Shown piece after piece: positions 16,727 to 25,227 of a DNA stretch of 64,000 nucleotides. Made by a program: the position numbers and the translations under genes. This DNA comes from DATARH01 sp036268075 (lineage in GTDB: Bacteria > Pseudomonadota > Alphaproteobacteria > ATCC43930 > CGMCC-115725), in the NCBI GenBank assembly GCA_036268075.1, contig DATAUV010000015.1, positions 1 through 64,000 on the forward strand, in the 5' to 3' direction. The notes beneath the pieces were generated by a model, which saw only the letters and a list, made by a program, of their open reading frames with translations, was not told the DNA's origin and ran no database searches. Each line of letters opens with the position of its first letter. The stretch's first letter is position 1.

Positions 16727-19000
16727 TCAGCGGATCGCGTCGTGGGCCGCGAGCGCGGCAAGGTTCACGAGGTCCGATACGGTCGCGCCGATATTGACGA
16801 TCTGCACCGGGCACGACAGCCCGATCAACAAGGGCCCGACGACGGTCCCGCCACCCAGCGTCGGCATCAGCTTGGCGCTGATGTTGGCGCTGTCGAGATC
16901 GGGCATGACCAGGATGTTGGCCGGCCCGCTGAGCCGGCAGAACGGGTAGAGCTGGCGCATCAGCCGCTCGTCGAGCGCGACGTCGGCGCTCATCTCGCCG
17001 TCATACTCGAAATCGGCGTGGCGCCCGTCGAGGATGCCCACCGCCTCGCGCACGCGGCTCCCCTGCTGGCCGCCGGGGTTGCCAAAGCTCGAATACGACA
17101 AGAGCGCCACGCGCGGCTCGAGGCCGAGCGCCCGCGCCTTGGCCGCCGCCTGGGTGGCGATGTCGGCGAGCTGGGCCGGGGTCGGGTTCTCGTTGACCAG
17201 CGTGTCGGCGAGCAGCACCGTCCGCTCGCGCGCCAGCACGATCGTCACCCCGCACATCACGCCGGCGCTGTCGATTTCGACGACCTTGGTCACCTCGTCG
17301 AGCACGTCGAACGAGTTGCGCGTGACCCCCGTCACCATCGCGTCGACATCGCCGCACGCGACCATGCAGGCGGCGAAGACGTTGCGGTCCTGGTTCACCA
17401 GCCGCTGGCAGTCGCGGTACAGCATCCCGTGGCGCTGCTGGCGGGCGTAGATCAGGTCGGTGTAGCGCTTGTTGTGGTGCGACAGCCGGGCGTTGTGGAT
17501 CTCCAAGGGCTCGGACGAATTGAGCCCCATCGTCGCCATCGTCTGGCGGATGCGCTCCTCGCGCCCGACCAGCACCGGCTTGCCGTAGCCGCTCGACGCG
17601 TAGAGCAGCGCGGCGCGGATGGTCTTTTCCTCCTCGCCCTCGGCGAAGACGACGCGCTTCGGGTTGTTGCGCACGCTTTCGAAGATCAGGTCGAGCCCCG
17701 CCGCGGTCGGGTCGAGCCGGGCGCGGAGCGCGCGCTCGTAGCTCGGCAGGTCGGCGATCGGCTTCCGCGCGACGCCCGATTCCATCGCCGCCTTCGCCAC
17801 CGCCGCCGGCACCGCCGAGATGAGGCGCGGGTCGAACGGCGCCGGGATGATGTAGTCGGGGCCGTAAGCGAGGCGCTCGCCGGCATAGGCGGCGGCGACC
17901 TCGTCGGGCACGTCCTCCCGCGCGAGCCGCGCCAGCGCCTCGGCGGCGGCGATCTTCATCGCCTCGTTGATCGCGGTCGCCCGCACGTCCAGCGCGCCGC
18001 GGAAGATGAACGGAAAGCCGAGGACGTTGTTGACCTGGTTCGGATAATCCGACCGCCCGGTGGCGATGATCGCGTCCGAGCGCACCGCCCGCACCTCTTC
18101 CGGCGTGATCTCGGGGTCGGGATTGGCCATCGCGAAGATGATCGGCTTGTCCGCCATCGCGCGAACCATGTCCTGCGTCACCGCGCCCTTGACCGAGAGG
18201 CCGAAGAACACGTCGGCGCCCTTCATCGCGTCGCCCAGCGTGCGCGCCGAGGTCTCGGCCGCATGCGCCGATTTCCACTGGTTCATCCCGTCGGTGCGGC
18301 CGCGATAGATGACCCCGCGGGTGTCGCACATGATGACGTTGGCGCCGGGCAGCCCCATCGATTTCAGCAATTCGACGCAGGCGATCGACGCCGCGCCCGC
18401 CCCGTTGACGACCATCCTCATGTCGCCGAGCTTGCGCCCGGTAAGGTCGAGCGCGTTGATGAGCCCCGCCGTCGCGATGATCGCGGTGCCGTGCTGGTCG
18501 TCGTGGAATACCGGGATGTCGAGAAGCTCGCGCAGCCGTTCCTCGATCACGAAGCATTCCGGCGCGCGGATGTCCTCCAGGTTGATGCCGCCGAAGGACG
18601 GGTGCAGGAAGCGCACGCAGTTGACGAACTCGTCGACGTCCTTGGTGTCGATTTCGAGGTCGATCGAATCGATGTCGGCAAAGCGCTTGAAGAGGGCCGC
18701 CTTCCCTTCCATGACGGGCTTCGCCGCCAGCGCGCCGAGATCGCCGAGCCCCAAGACGGCGGTGCCGTTGGAGATGACGGCGACGAAATTCCCCTTCGAC
18801 GTGTAGTCGAACGCGGTGGCAGGGTCGCGCTGGATATGGAGGCACGGATAGGCGACCCCGGGCGAATAGGCGAGCGACAGGTCGCGCTGCGTCACCAGCG
18901 GTTTATGCGGGGCGATCGACAGCTTGCCGGGGCGCCCGCTCGAATGAAACAGCAGCGCCTCGTCCTCGGTCGCACGATTGTTATTGGCAACGGTATCCAT
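16727..19000 (-). CDS. maeB: NADP-dependent malic enzyme with C-terminal phosphotransacetylase-like domain
   Basis: A 757-residue two-domain enzyme. The N-terminal half is malic enzyme: LAYSPGVAYPCL, the metal and active-site region FHDDQHGTA, and the Rossmann NGAGAASIAC. The C-terminal ~320 residues are a phosphate acetyltransferase-like domain (VVFAEGEEEKTIRAA to NIGATVSDLVNLAAL) that in this family regulates activity and is not catalytic. It decarboxylates malate to pyruvate, giving NADPH. ATG 19000 is chosen by homology; GTG 19006 has better spacing to the upstream GGAGGA. It ends 24 bp before phoR on the same strand. Confidence 0.93.
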   Translation of the reverse strand: MDTVANNNRATEDEALLFHSSGRPGKLSIAPHKPLVTQRDLSLAYSPGVAYPCLHIQRDPATAFDYTSKGNFVAVISNGTAVLGLGDLGALAAKPVMEGKAALFKRFADIDSIDLEIDTKDVDEFVNCVRFLHPSFGGINLEDIRAPECFVIEERLRELLDIPVFHDDQHGTAIIATAGLINALDLTGRKLGDMRMVVNGAGAASIACVELLKSMGLPGANVIMCDTRGVIYRGRTDGMNQWKSAHAAETSARTLGDAMKGADVFFGLSVKGAVTQDMVRAMADKPIIFAMANPDPEITPEEVRAVRSDAIIATGRSDYPNQVNNVLGFPFIFRGALDVRATAINEAMKIAAAEALARLAREDVPDEVAAAYAGERLAYGPDYIIPAPFDPRLISAVPAAVAKAAMESGVARKPIADLPSYERALRARLDPTAAGLDLIFESVRNNPKRVVFAEGEEEKTIRAALLYASSGYGKPVLVGREERIRQTMATMGLNSSEPLEIHNARLSHHNKRYTDLIYARQQRHGMLYRDCQRLVNQDRNVFAACMVACGDVDAMVTGVTRNSFDVLDEVTKVVEIDSAGVMCGVTIVLARERTVLLADTLVNENPTPAQLADIATQAAAKARALGLEPRVALLSYSSFGNPGGQQGSRVREAVGILDGRHADFEYDGEMSADVALDERLMRQLYPFCRLSGPANILVMPDLDSANISAKLMPTLGGGTVVGPLLIGLSCPVQIVNIGATVSDLVNLAALAAHDAIR

Positions 19001-19129
19001 GCCCACCAACGCTCCTCCCGCGGCCGGCTCGGCTTGACAAGCCCCTCGCCGGCACCAGGGGAAGTGTAGAGAGACCCCGCCCATGCGTCAAAGCGGTGCC
19101 ATGCCGCGCCGGCCTGACGCCCATTCCGA

Positions 19130-19157
19130 TTGACACAATCGGCCGCCCGACTATATT
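19130..19157 (+). promoter_or_regulatory. Sigma-70 type promoter for rplU-rpmA
   Basis: TTGACA at 19130-19135 and TATATT at 19152-19157, separated by 16 bp, lie 72 bp upstream of the rplU start. Both hexamers are at or near consensus, which is rare in this GC-rich sequence. Confidence 0.72.
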
Positions 19158-19228
19158 CCGCGCCGCCGGACGGGAGCCCCCTGTCCGGGCGCGTCGGCGT
19201 CGCCGCATCACAGAAATCGGCTGTCAGC

Positions 19229-19546
19229 ATGTTTGCAGTGATCCGCACCGGCGGAAAGCAATACAAGGTCGCCCAGAACGATTTGATCACGGTCGAGAAG
19301 CTCGCCGGCGAGCCGGGGGCGACGATCGAGTTGGGCGAGGTGCTGATGGTCGGCGAAGGCGCCGATGTCACCACCGGCGCGCCCCTCATCGACGGCGCCT
19401 CGGTCAGCGCGACCCTTGTCGAGCAGCGCCGGGGTCCCAAGATCATCGTCTTCAAGAAAAAGCGGCGGCAGAATTACCGGCGCAAGAACGGGCATCGCCA
19501 GTACGAGACCGTTTTGCGCATCACCGGCATCACCGCCGGCGCGTAG
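19229..19546 (+). CDS. rplU: 50S ribosomal protein L21
   Basis: A 105-residue L21: FAVIRTGGKQYKV at the N-terminus, VLMVGEG, and the basic C-terminal half KIIVFKKKRRQNYRRKNGHRQ followed by ITGI. It binds 23S rRNA in the large subunit. ATG 19229 is chosen over an upstream in-frame ATG because L21 begins with MFAV or MYAV. It is the first gene of the rplU-rpmA unit behind a strong promoter. Confidence 0.97.
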   Translation: MFAVIRTGGKQYKVAQNDLITVEKLAGEPGATIELGEVLMVGEGADVTTGAPLIDGASVSATLVEQRRGPKIIVFKKKRRQNYRRKNGHRQYETVLRITGITAGA

Positions 19547-19558
19547 GGAGCATCTGAG

Positions 19559-19843
19559 ATGGCTCATAAAAAAGCAGGCGGGTCATCCCGCAACGGGCGC
19601 GACAGCCGCGGCCGGCGCCTCGGCGTCAAGAAGTTCGGCGGCGAGATCGTCGTGCCGGGCCACATCATCGTGCGCCAGCGCGGCACCAAGTTCCACCCCG
19701 GCGACAAGGTCGGCATCGGCCGCGACCACACCCTCTTCGCGCTCGTGGAAGGCTCGGTGCAATTCCACCGCGGGCTCCGCGGCCGGCACTTCATCTCGGT
19801 TATCCCCCAAGCGGACAAAGTACCGGCGGAAGCCGCCGAATAG
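19559..19843 (+). CDS. rpmA: 50S ribosomal protein L27
   Basis: A 94-residue L27 with the diagnostic N-terminus AHKKAGGSSRNGRDS, then RLGVKKFGGE and IIVRQRGTKFHPG. It reaches the peptidyl-transferase centre of the 50S subunit. The C-terminus is a few residues longer than average. It lies 12 bp after rplU and is followed by a strong intrinsic terminator at 19873. Confidence 0.97.
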   Translation: MAHKKAGGSSRNGRDSRGRRLGVKKFGGEIVVPGHIIVRQRGTKFHPGDKVGIGRDHTLFALVEGSVQFHRGLRGRHFISVIPQADKVPAEAAE

Positions 19844-19872
19844 ACGCCGTTTCCCGAGCCGGAAGGAGTTGA

Positions 19873-19900
19873 GGGGAGCGGCCCGGCCGCTCCCCTTTTT
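19873..19900 (+). terminator. Rho-independent terminator after rpmA
   Basis: An 11-bp perfect stem (GGGGAGCGGCC against GGCCGCTCCCC) is followed at once by five T residues, the textbook intrinsic terminator form. It should separate rplU-rpmA from obgE, although readthrough into obgE is possible. Confidence 0.85.
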
Positions 19901-19918
19901 CAATGGCGTAAGAGCACC

Positions 19919-21052
19919 ATGAAATTTCTCGACCAGTGCAAGATCTACCTGAAGAGCGGCGACGGCGGGCGCGGCGCGGCGAGCTTTCGCCGTGAGAAAT
20001 TCATCGAGTTCGGCGGCCCTGACGGCGGCGACGGGGGCAAGGGTGGCGACATCGTCATCGAGGCGCTGGAAAACCTCAACACCCTCATAGACTACCGCTA
20101 CCAGCAGCATTTCCGCGCCCAGAACGGCCGCGGAGGCGCCGGCCGCCAGCGTACCGGCGCCCATGGTCACGACCTGGTGCTGCGCGTCCCGGTCGGCACC
20201 GAAATCCTCGACGACGACAAGGAAACCGTCCTCGCCGACATGACCCGGCCGGGCCAGCGCATCGTGCTCCTATCCGGCGGCGACGGCGGGTTCGGCAACC
20301 TCCACTACAAGACCTCGACCAACCAGGCCCCGCGCCGCTTCGGCCCCGGCTGGCCGGGGCAGGAGCTGTGGGTATGGCTGCGCCTCAAGCTGATCGCCGA
20401 CGCCGGGCTCGTCGGCCTCCCCAATGCCGGCAAGTCGACCCTCCTCTCCCGCGCGTCGCACGCCAAGCCCAAGATCGCCGACTATCCGTTCACGACGCTC
20501 CACCCGCAGCTCGGCGTGGTGCCGGTGCATGACAACGAGTTCGTGCTCGCCGACCTCCCGGGCCTCATCGAGGGCGCCAGCGACGGCGCCGGGCTCGGCA
20601 CCCGCTTTCTCGGCCATGTCGAGCGCTGCGCGGTGATCCTCCACCTGATCGACGGCACCGAGGACGACGTCGTCGGCGCCTACCGCACGATCCGCGCCGA
20701 GCTCAAGGCCTACGGCGCCGGCCTCGCCGACAAGCCGGAGATCGTCGGCCTCAACAAGATCGACGCGATCGACCCGACCGAGGTCACCCGCAAGCGCAAA
20801 GCCCTCGCGAGAGCCGCCAAAGGCGCCACGGTAATGCCCCTCTCCGGTGTCTCCGGCGCCGGGCTGACCGAGCTGCTGGGCGCGCTCTACGCCACGATCG
20901 AAGCCGCGCGTGAAGCCCCCTCTCTGCCCATTGAGGGGAAAGGGAAAGGCCCGTCGCAGAGCGATGGAAAGGTGAGGTGGGCCTCCGTTGACCGCGCCTT
21001 CCCACTTCAACCCGACGCTCTCCTCCCAATCGGCGGAGAGGGGGAATTGTGA
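19919..21052 (+). CDS. obgE: Ribosome-assembly GTPase Obg
   Basis: A 377-residue GTPase. The glycine-rich Obg domain (residues 1-158; CKIYLKSGDGGRGAASFRRE, GGPDGGDGGKGGD) precedes the G domain with G1 GLPNAGKST, the switch region ADYPFTTL, G3 DLPGLIEGA and NKID. Obg acts in 50S maturation and stress signalling. The last ~45 residues (from about 333) do not look like Obg: they are encoded by an inserted palindromic repeat (20916-21044). It overlaps proB by four bases (GTGA). Confidence 0.95.
   Translation: MKFLDQCKIYLKSGDGGRGAASFRREKFIEFGGPDGGDGGKGGDIVIEALENLNTLIDYRYQQHFRAQNGRGGAGRQRTGAHGHDLVLRVPVGTEILDDDKETVLADMTRPGQRIVLLSGGDGGFGNLHYKTSTNQAPRRFGPGWPGQELWVWLRLKLIADAGLVGLPNAGKSTLLSRASHAKPKIADYPFTTLHPQLGVVPVHDNEFVLADLPGLIEGASDGAGLGTRFLGHVERCAVILHLIDGTEDDVVGAYRTIRAELKAYGAGLADKPEIVGLNKIDAIDPTEVTRKRKALARAAKGATVMPLSGVSGAGLTELLGALYATIEAAREAPSLPIEGKGKGPSQSDGKVRWASVDRAFPLQPDALLPIGGEGEL
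20916..21044. repeat. Palindromic repeat inside the 3' end of obgE
   Basis: The ends are inverted repeats (CCCCCTCTCTGCC at 20916-20928 against GGCGGAGAGGGGG at 21032-21044, 12 of 13 matching), with internal short palindromes. Its base pattern resembles intergenic CCCTCTCCC...GGGAGAGGG elements. Here it is read through in frame as the C-terminal tail of Obg, and ends four bases before the proB start. Confidence 0.75.
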
Positions 21053-22200
21053 GCGAGCCCGGCGCCGCCCTCGCCGCCGCCAAACGCCTCGTCGTCAAGA
21101 TCGGCTCGGCCCTCCTCGTCGGCCCCGACGGTGAAATCCGCCGCGCCTGGCTCGCGGGGCTCGTCGAGGACCTCGTGCGCTGCCGGGCGCGGGGGCAGGA
21201 GATCATCCTCGTCTCGTCGGGCGCGATCGCGGTCGGGCGCAACCATCTCGGCCTGTCGCGGCGCGCGCTGCGCCTCGAGGAAAAGCAGGCCGCGGCGGCG
21301 ACCGGGCAGATCCGCCTCGCCCACGCTTATCAGGAGGCGCTGGCCCAGCACGGCGTCACGGTCGCGCAAATCCTGCTGACGCTCGACGACACCGAGGAGC
21401 GCCGCCGCCACCTCAACGCCCGCGCGACGTTCGAGCAGCTTTTGGCGCTGGGCGCGGTGCCGGTGGTCAACGAGAACGACACGGTCGCGACCGCCGAAAT
21501 CCGCTTTGGCGACAACGACCGTCTCGCCGCCCGCGTCGCGCAGATGATCAGCGCCGACATGCTGGTGCTGCTCAGCGACATCGACGGGCTCTACACCGCC
21601 GACCCCCGCCACGACCCGGCCGCCGAGCACATCCCGCTCGTCGACGAGCTCGGCCCGGCGATCGAGGCGATGGCCGGACCGGCGCCGAAGGGCTACAGCT
21701 CGGGCGGGATGGTGACCAAGCTCGCCGCCGCCCGCATCGCGACGACGGCCGGCTGCGCGATGCTGATCGCCAAGGGCCAGCCGCCAGGGCGCGACGGCTC
21801 GCGGACCGGCCCGCTCGCCGCGATCGAGGCCGGCGGCAAGGCGACGCTCTTCACCCCCCGCGCCGAGCCGCGCTCCGCCCGCAAGACCTGGATCGCCAGC
21901 GCGATCAACCCCGTCGGCGCGGTCGTCGTCGACGACGGCGCCGCGAGCGCGCTGCGCAAGGGCAACAGCCTCCTCCCCGCCGGCATCGTCAGCGTCGACG
22001 GCGCCTTCGACCGCGGCGATTGCGTGGTCATCAAAACCAAGGCCGGAAGCGAGGCGGGGCGCGGGCTTTCAGCCTATGCGAGCGGCGACGTCAAGCTGAT
22101 CGCCGGGCACAAGAGCGGTGAAATCGCGGCCATCCTCGGGTATCGTGGCCGCGACGTGATCATCCACCGCGACGACCTCGTATTGACCGAACCGCGATGA
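21049..22200 (+). CDS. proB: Glutamate 5-kinase
   Basis: A 383-residue enzyme that phosphorylates glutamate in the first step of proline synthesis. The amino acid kinase domain has LVVKIGSALL, VSSGAIAVG, VVNENDTVA, FGDNDRLAA and the SSGGMVTKLAAA loop. A C-terminal PUA domain follows from about residue 290 (RGDCVVIKTKAG, AYASGDVKLIAGHKS). The GTG start at 21049 overlaps the obgE stop; its stop overlaps the proA start, so proBA are translationally coupled. Confidence 0.96.
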   Translation: MSEPGAALAAAKRLVVKIGSALLVGPDGEIRRAWLAGLVEDLVRCRARGQEIILVSSGAIAVGRNHLGLSRRALRLEEKQAAAATGQIRLAHAYQEALAQHGVTVAQILLTLDDTEERRRHLNARATFEQLLALGAVPVVNENDTVATAEIRFGDNDRLAARVAQMISADMLVLLSDIDGLYTADPRHDPAAEHIPLVDELGPAIEAMAGPAPKGYSSGGMVTKLAAARIATTAGCAMLIAKGQPPGRDGSRTGPLAAIEAGGKATLFTPRAEPRSARKTWIASAINPVGAVVVDDGAASALRKGNSLLPAGIVSVDGAFDRGDCVVIKTKAGSEAGRGLSAYASGDVKLIAGHKSGEIAAILGYRGRDVIIHRDDLVLTEPR

Positions 22201-23477
22201 CCCTCTTGCCCAGCGACCTCGCCAACGACCTTGGCGCGACGATGGCCCGGCTCGGCCGCGACGCGCGCGAGGCCGCTTCAGTGCTGGCGCTCACCCCGTC
22301 GGAGGCGAAGGCGGCGGCGCTGCGCCAGGCGGCGAAAGCGGTGCGGGCGCGAGGCGCAGAGATACTCGACGCCAATCGCGAGGACGTCGACGCCGCCAAG
22401 TCCAACGGCATCGGGGGCGCGCTGGTCGACCGGCTGCTGCTCGACCCGCAGCGGGTCGAAGGCATCGCCAAGGGGCTTGAGGACATCGCCGAGCTGCCCG
22501 ACCCGATCGGCAAGGTGCTCGACGAGCGCACGCGGCCCAATGGCCTCAAGATCTCGCGCGTCGCCGTGCCTCTCGGCGTCGTCGGCATCATCTACGAAAG
22601 CCGCCCCAACGTGACCGCCGACGCCGGCGCGATAGCCCTCAAATCCGGCAACGCCGCGATCCTGCGCGGCGGGTCGGAGAGCTTTTATTCGTCGCGCGCC
22701 CTGGTCGCCGCGCTTGGCGACGGGCTCAAGGCCGCGGGGCTGCCCGAGGCGGCGATCCAGCTCGTGCCGACGCGGGACCGCGACGCGGTCGGGATCATGC
22801 TGGGCATGGTCGGTGCGATCGACATCATCGTCCCGCGCGGCGGCGCGTCCCTGATCGAGCGCGTGCAGCGGGAAAGCCGCATCCCGGTCATCGCCCATCT
22901 CGAAGGGCTCTGCCACACCTATGTCGACCGCGCCGCCGACCCCGAGAAGGCGCGCGCGATCGTGCTCAACGCCAAGATGCGCCGCGTCTCGATCTGCGGC
23001 GCGACCGAGACGCTGCTGGTCGACCGCGCGGCCAAGGCGCAGCTCCCCGCGATCCTCGGCGATCTGCGGCGGGCCGGGTGCGAATTGCGCGGCGACGCCG
23101 AGACGATCGCGCTCGACCCCGCCGTCTCCCCCGCGAGCGAACAGGATTGGCGCACCGAATATCTCGACGCGATCATCTCGGTCCGGCTCGTCGACGGCAT
23201 CGCCGGGGCGATCGACCACATCGAACGCTACGGCTCGCACCACACCGACGCGATCGTCACCGAGGATGCGGCCACCGCCGAACGCTTCCTCAAGGAGGTC
23301 GACAGCGCGATCGTCCTCGTCAACGCCTCGACCCAGTTCGCCGATGGCGGCGAGTTCGGGATGGGCGCCGAGATCGGCATCTCCACCCAACGCCTGCCGC
23401 CGCGCGGGCCCGTGGGCGCGGCCGAGCTGACGACCTACAAATACCTCGTCCGCGGCACCGGCCAGGTGCGGCCCTGA
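22197..23477 (+). CDS. proA: Gamma-glutamyl phosphate reductase
   Basis: A 426-residue aldehyde dehydrogenase-superfamily enzyme that reduces glutamyl phosphate to the semialdehyde. Visible blocks are VPLGVVGIIYESRPNVT, LKSGNAAILRGGSE, the catalytic cysteine region RRVSICGATETLLVD and HHTDAIVTED. The ATG at 22197 overlaps proB by four bases. Length and motif order are normal. Confidence 0.96.
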   Translation: MTLLPSDLANDLGATMARLGRDAREAASVLALTPSEAKAAALRQAAKAVRARGAEILDANREDVDAAKSNGIGGALVDRLLLDPQRVEGIAKGLEDIAELPDPIGKVLDERTRPNGLKISRVAVPLGVVGIIYESRPNVTADAGAIALKSGNAAILRGGSESFYSSRALVAALGDGLKAAGLPEAAIQLVPTRDRDAVGIMLGMVGAIDIIVPRGGASLIERVQRESRIPVIAHLEGLCHTYVDRAADPEKARAIVLNAKMRRVSICGATETLLVDRAAKAQLPAILGDLRRAGCELRGDAETIALDPAVSPASEQDWRTEYLDAIISVRLVDGIAGAIDHIERYGSHHTDAIVTEDAATAERFLKEVDSAIVLVNASTQFADGGEFGMGAEIGISTQRLPPRGPVGAAELTTYKYLVRGTGQVRP

Positions 23478-24445
23478 CCCCGCATCGCCGCATCGGGTTG
23501 CTCGGGGGTTCGTTCAACCCGGCCCATGGCGGCCACCTGCATGTCAGCCTGCTGGCGCTGCGCCACCTCGACCTCGACGAGGTGTGGTGGCTGGTCTCGC
23601 CGCAAAACCCGCTGAAGAAGACCGCCGGCATGGCGCCGTTCGCGACCCGCTTCGCCTCGGCCGAGGCGGCGGCGAAGGGGCACCGCCGCATCGTCGTCAG
23701 CGATATCGAGCAGCGCCTCGGCACGGCCTATACCGCCGACACGCTGGCGCAGTTGCGGCGGCGCTGTCCCGGGGCGCGGTTCGTCTGGCTGATGGGCGGC
23801 GACAACCTCGCGCAGATCCCGCATTGGCAGCGCTGGACCGAGATTTTCGCGCATATGCCGGTCGCGGTGTTCGACCGGCCGGCGACGGCGCGGCGGGCGC
23901 TCGCCGGCGCGGCCGCGCTGCGCTTCGGCCATGCCCGGATCGCGCCGGACCACTCCCGCCGGCTCGCGGAGATGGAGGCGCCGGCCTGGGTGTTTTTCCC
24001 GACCCGGCTCGACCCGCGCTCGGCGACCGAAATCCGCGCCCGGCAGCCCGAGGCGCCCAAACGCCGCCCGCGCCGCGCCAAGCGGGTGACGAAGAACATC
24101 GATTCGGCGCAGGAGCTGCTGCGCCGCATCCTCGCCAGCCTCGACGACAGCAAGGCCGAGGACGTCGTCACCGTCGATCTCGCCGGCAAGACCGGTATCG
24201 CCGACTACATGGTCGTCGCCAGCGGCCGCTCGTCGCGCCAGGTGGCGGCGATGACCGACCATCTCGCCGAGGCCCTCGCCGGCCGCGCCCGCGTCGCCAT
24301 CGAGGGCAAGGCCCAGGGCGACTGGGTGCTGATCGACGCCGGCGACGTGATCGTCAACCTGTTCCGCCCCGAAATCCGCCTATACTACAACCTGGAAAAA
24401 ATGTGGGGCGAGTTCCTGCCCGACGCCGAGGCGGCGCGGACGTAA
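23474..24445 (+). CDS. nadD-rsfS: Nicotinate-nucleotide adenylyltransferase fused in frame to ribosomal silencing factor RsfS
   Basis: One open frame of 323 codons. Residues ~1-200 are NadD (IGLLGGSFNPAHGGHLH nucleotide-binding motif, LMGGDNL, SATEIRAR), which adenylylates nicotinate mononucleotide for NAD synthesis. A basic linker (APKRRPRRAKR) leads into RsfS from about residue 205 (LASLDDSKAEDVVTVDL, ADYMVVASGRSSRQV, QGDWVLIDAGDVIVNLF), which blocks 30S-50S joining. There is no stop between the two; GTG 24086 could start a separate RsfS but lacks a ribosome-binding site. The only codon giving the whole first NadD strand is CTG 23474, within a CTGA overlap with proA. Confidence 0.85.
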   Translation: MTPHRRIGLLGGSFNPAHGGHLHVSLLALRHLDLDEVWWLVSPQNPLKKTAGMAPFATRFASAEAAAKGHRRIVVSDIEQRLGTAYTADTLAQLRRRCPGARFVWLMGGDNLAQIPHWQRWTEIFAHMPVAVFDRPATARRALAGAAALRFGHARIAPDHSRRLAEMEAPAWVFFPTRLDPRSATEIRARQPEAPKRRPRRAKRVTKNIDSAQELLRRILASLDDSKAEDVVTVDLAGKTGIADYMVVASGRSSRQVAAMTDHLAEALAGRARVAIEGKAQGDWVLIDAGDVIVNLFRPEIRLYYNLEKMWGEFLPDAEAART

Positions 24446-24461
24446 TTGCCGAGCCAAGATG

Positions 24462-24598
24462 GCCCTCACCCACCAGCCGCTCCGCGTCTGGTCCCCTCTC
24501 TCCCGCAATGCGGGCGAGGGTAAAAATTAGTGCCGCGCCCTTATCCCCTCGCCCGCATTGCGGGAGAGGGGGGCACGCGAAGCGTGACGGGTGAGGGC
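24462..24598. repeat. CCCTCACCC palindromic repeat, copy 1
   Basis: A 137-bp element. Outer arms GCCCTCACCC / GGGTGAGGGC enclose two internal hairpins built on CCCTCTCCCGCAATGCGGG-like sequence and its complement. The related copy 2 is at 32525-32661. It fills the nadD-rsfS to rlmH gap and is followed by GCGAGCGAAGCGAGC-type sequence. Confidence 0.9.
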
Positions 24599-24627
24599 GG
24601 CGAGCGAAGCGAGCCGAGCAGCCCCCG

Positions 24628-25086
24628 ATGCGGCACCACCTCCTGACCATCGGCCGCATGCGCCGCGGCCCGCTCCTCGACCTCCAGTCCGAATACGCCG
24701 GCCGCCTCATCCCGCCGCCGATCATCACCGAGCTCGACGAAAAACGCCCCCTGCCCGAACCGCAGTTGAAGGCGCGCGAGGCCGCGCTGCTGCTCGGCGC
24801 CGCGCCGGAGGGCGCGCGGCTCGTCGCGCTCGACGGGCGGGGCCACCAATGGTCGAGCCGCGACCTCGCCACCCATCTCCGCGATTGGGCCGATCGCGGC
24901 GTCGGCACGGTCGCCTTCGCGATCGGCGGCGCGGGCGGTCTCGGCGACGAGGTACTGGCCAAGGCGGAGACGACACTGTCATTGGGATCAATGACCTGGC
25001 CGCATTTCCTCGCGCGGATTATGCTGTTGGAGCAGCTTTACCGGGCCCAGCAAATCCTTGCCGGCCATCCCTATCACCGCGAGTGA
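24628..25086 (+). CDS. rlmH: 23S rRNA pseudouridine-1915 N3-methyltransferase RlmH
   Basis: A 152-residue SPOUT methyltransferase. LLLGAAPEGARLVALDGRG, AFAIGGAGGLGDEVLAKA (the knot's SAM-binding loop) and the C-terminal LEQLYRAQQILAGHPYHRE are diagnostic. It methylates the pseudouridine at position 1915 of 23S rRNA in assembled ribosomes. The start ATG 24628 follows a repeat element. The stop codon lies inside a tandem 19-bp repeat. Confidence 0.95.
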   Translation: MRHHLLTIGRMRRGPLLDLQSEYAGRLIPPPIITELDEKRPLPEPQLKAREAALLLGAAPEGARLVALDGRGHQWSSRDLATHLRDWADRGVGTVAFAIGGAGGLGDEVLAKAETTLSLGSMTWPHFLARIMLLEQLYRAQQILAGHPYHRE

Positions 25087-25121
25087 GCTCGGGCACCGCG
25101 AGTGAGCTCGGGCACCGCGAG
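25075..25121. repeat. 19-bp tandem direct repeat at the rlmH stop codon
   Basis: Two exact copies of CACCGCGAGTGAGCTCGGG (25075-25093 and 25094-25112) are followed by half a third copy. The first copy encodes the last residues and the TGA of rlmH. This looks like replication slippage. Confidence 0.9.
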
Positions 25122-25227
25122 CGGGAGGCGTTACCACAACTATAATACGATATTTTATACGATATATGTTTCAATAATTGTATTCATATGCGACCTATGG
25201 CGCCGACAACCGGTCAAGGAGGTCGCC

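Noticed and set aside
24462..24598. Possible CRISPR-like array because of repeated GCGGGAGAGGG units
   Set aside because: The units are inverted, not direct, with no regular spacers; it is a palindromic intergenic repeat.
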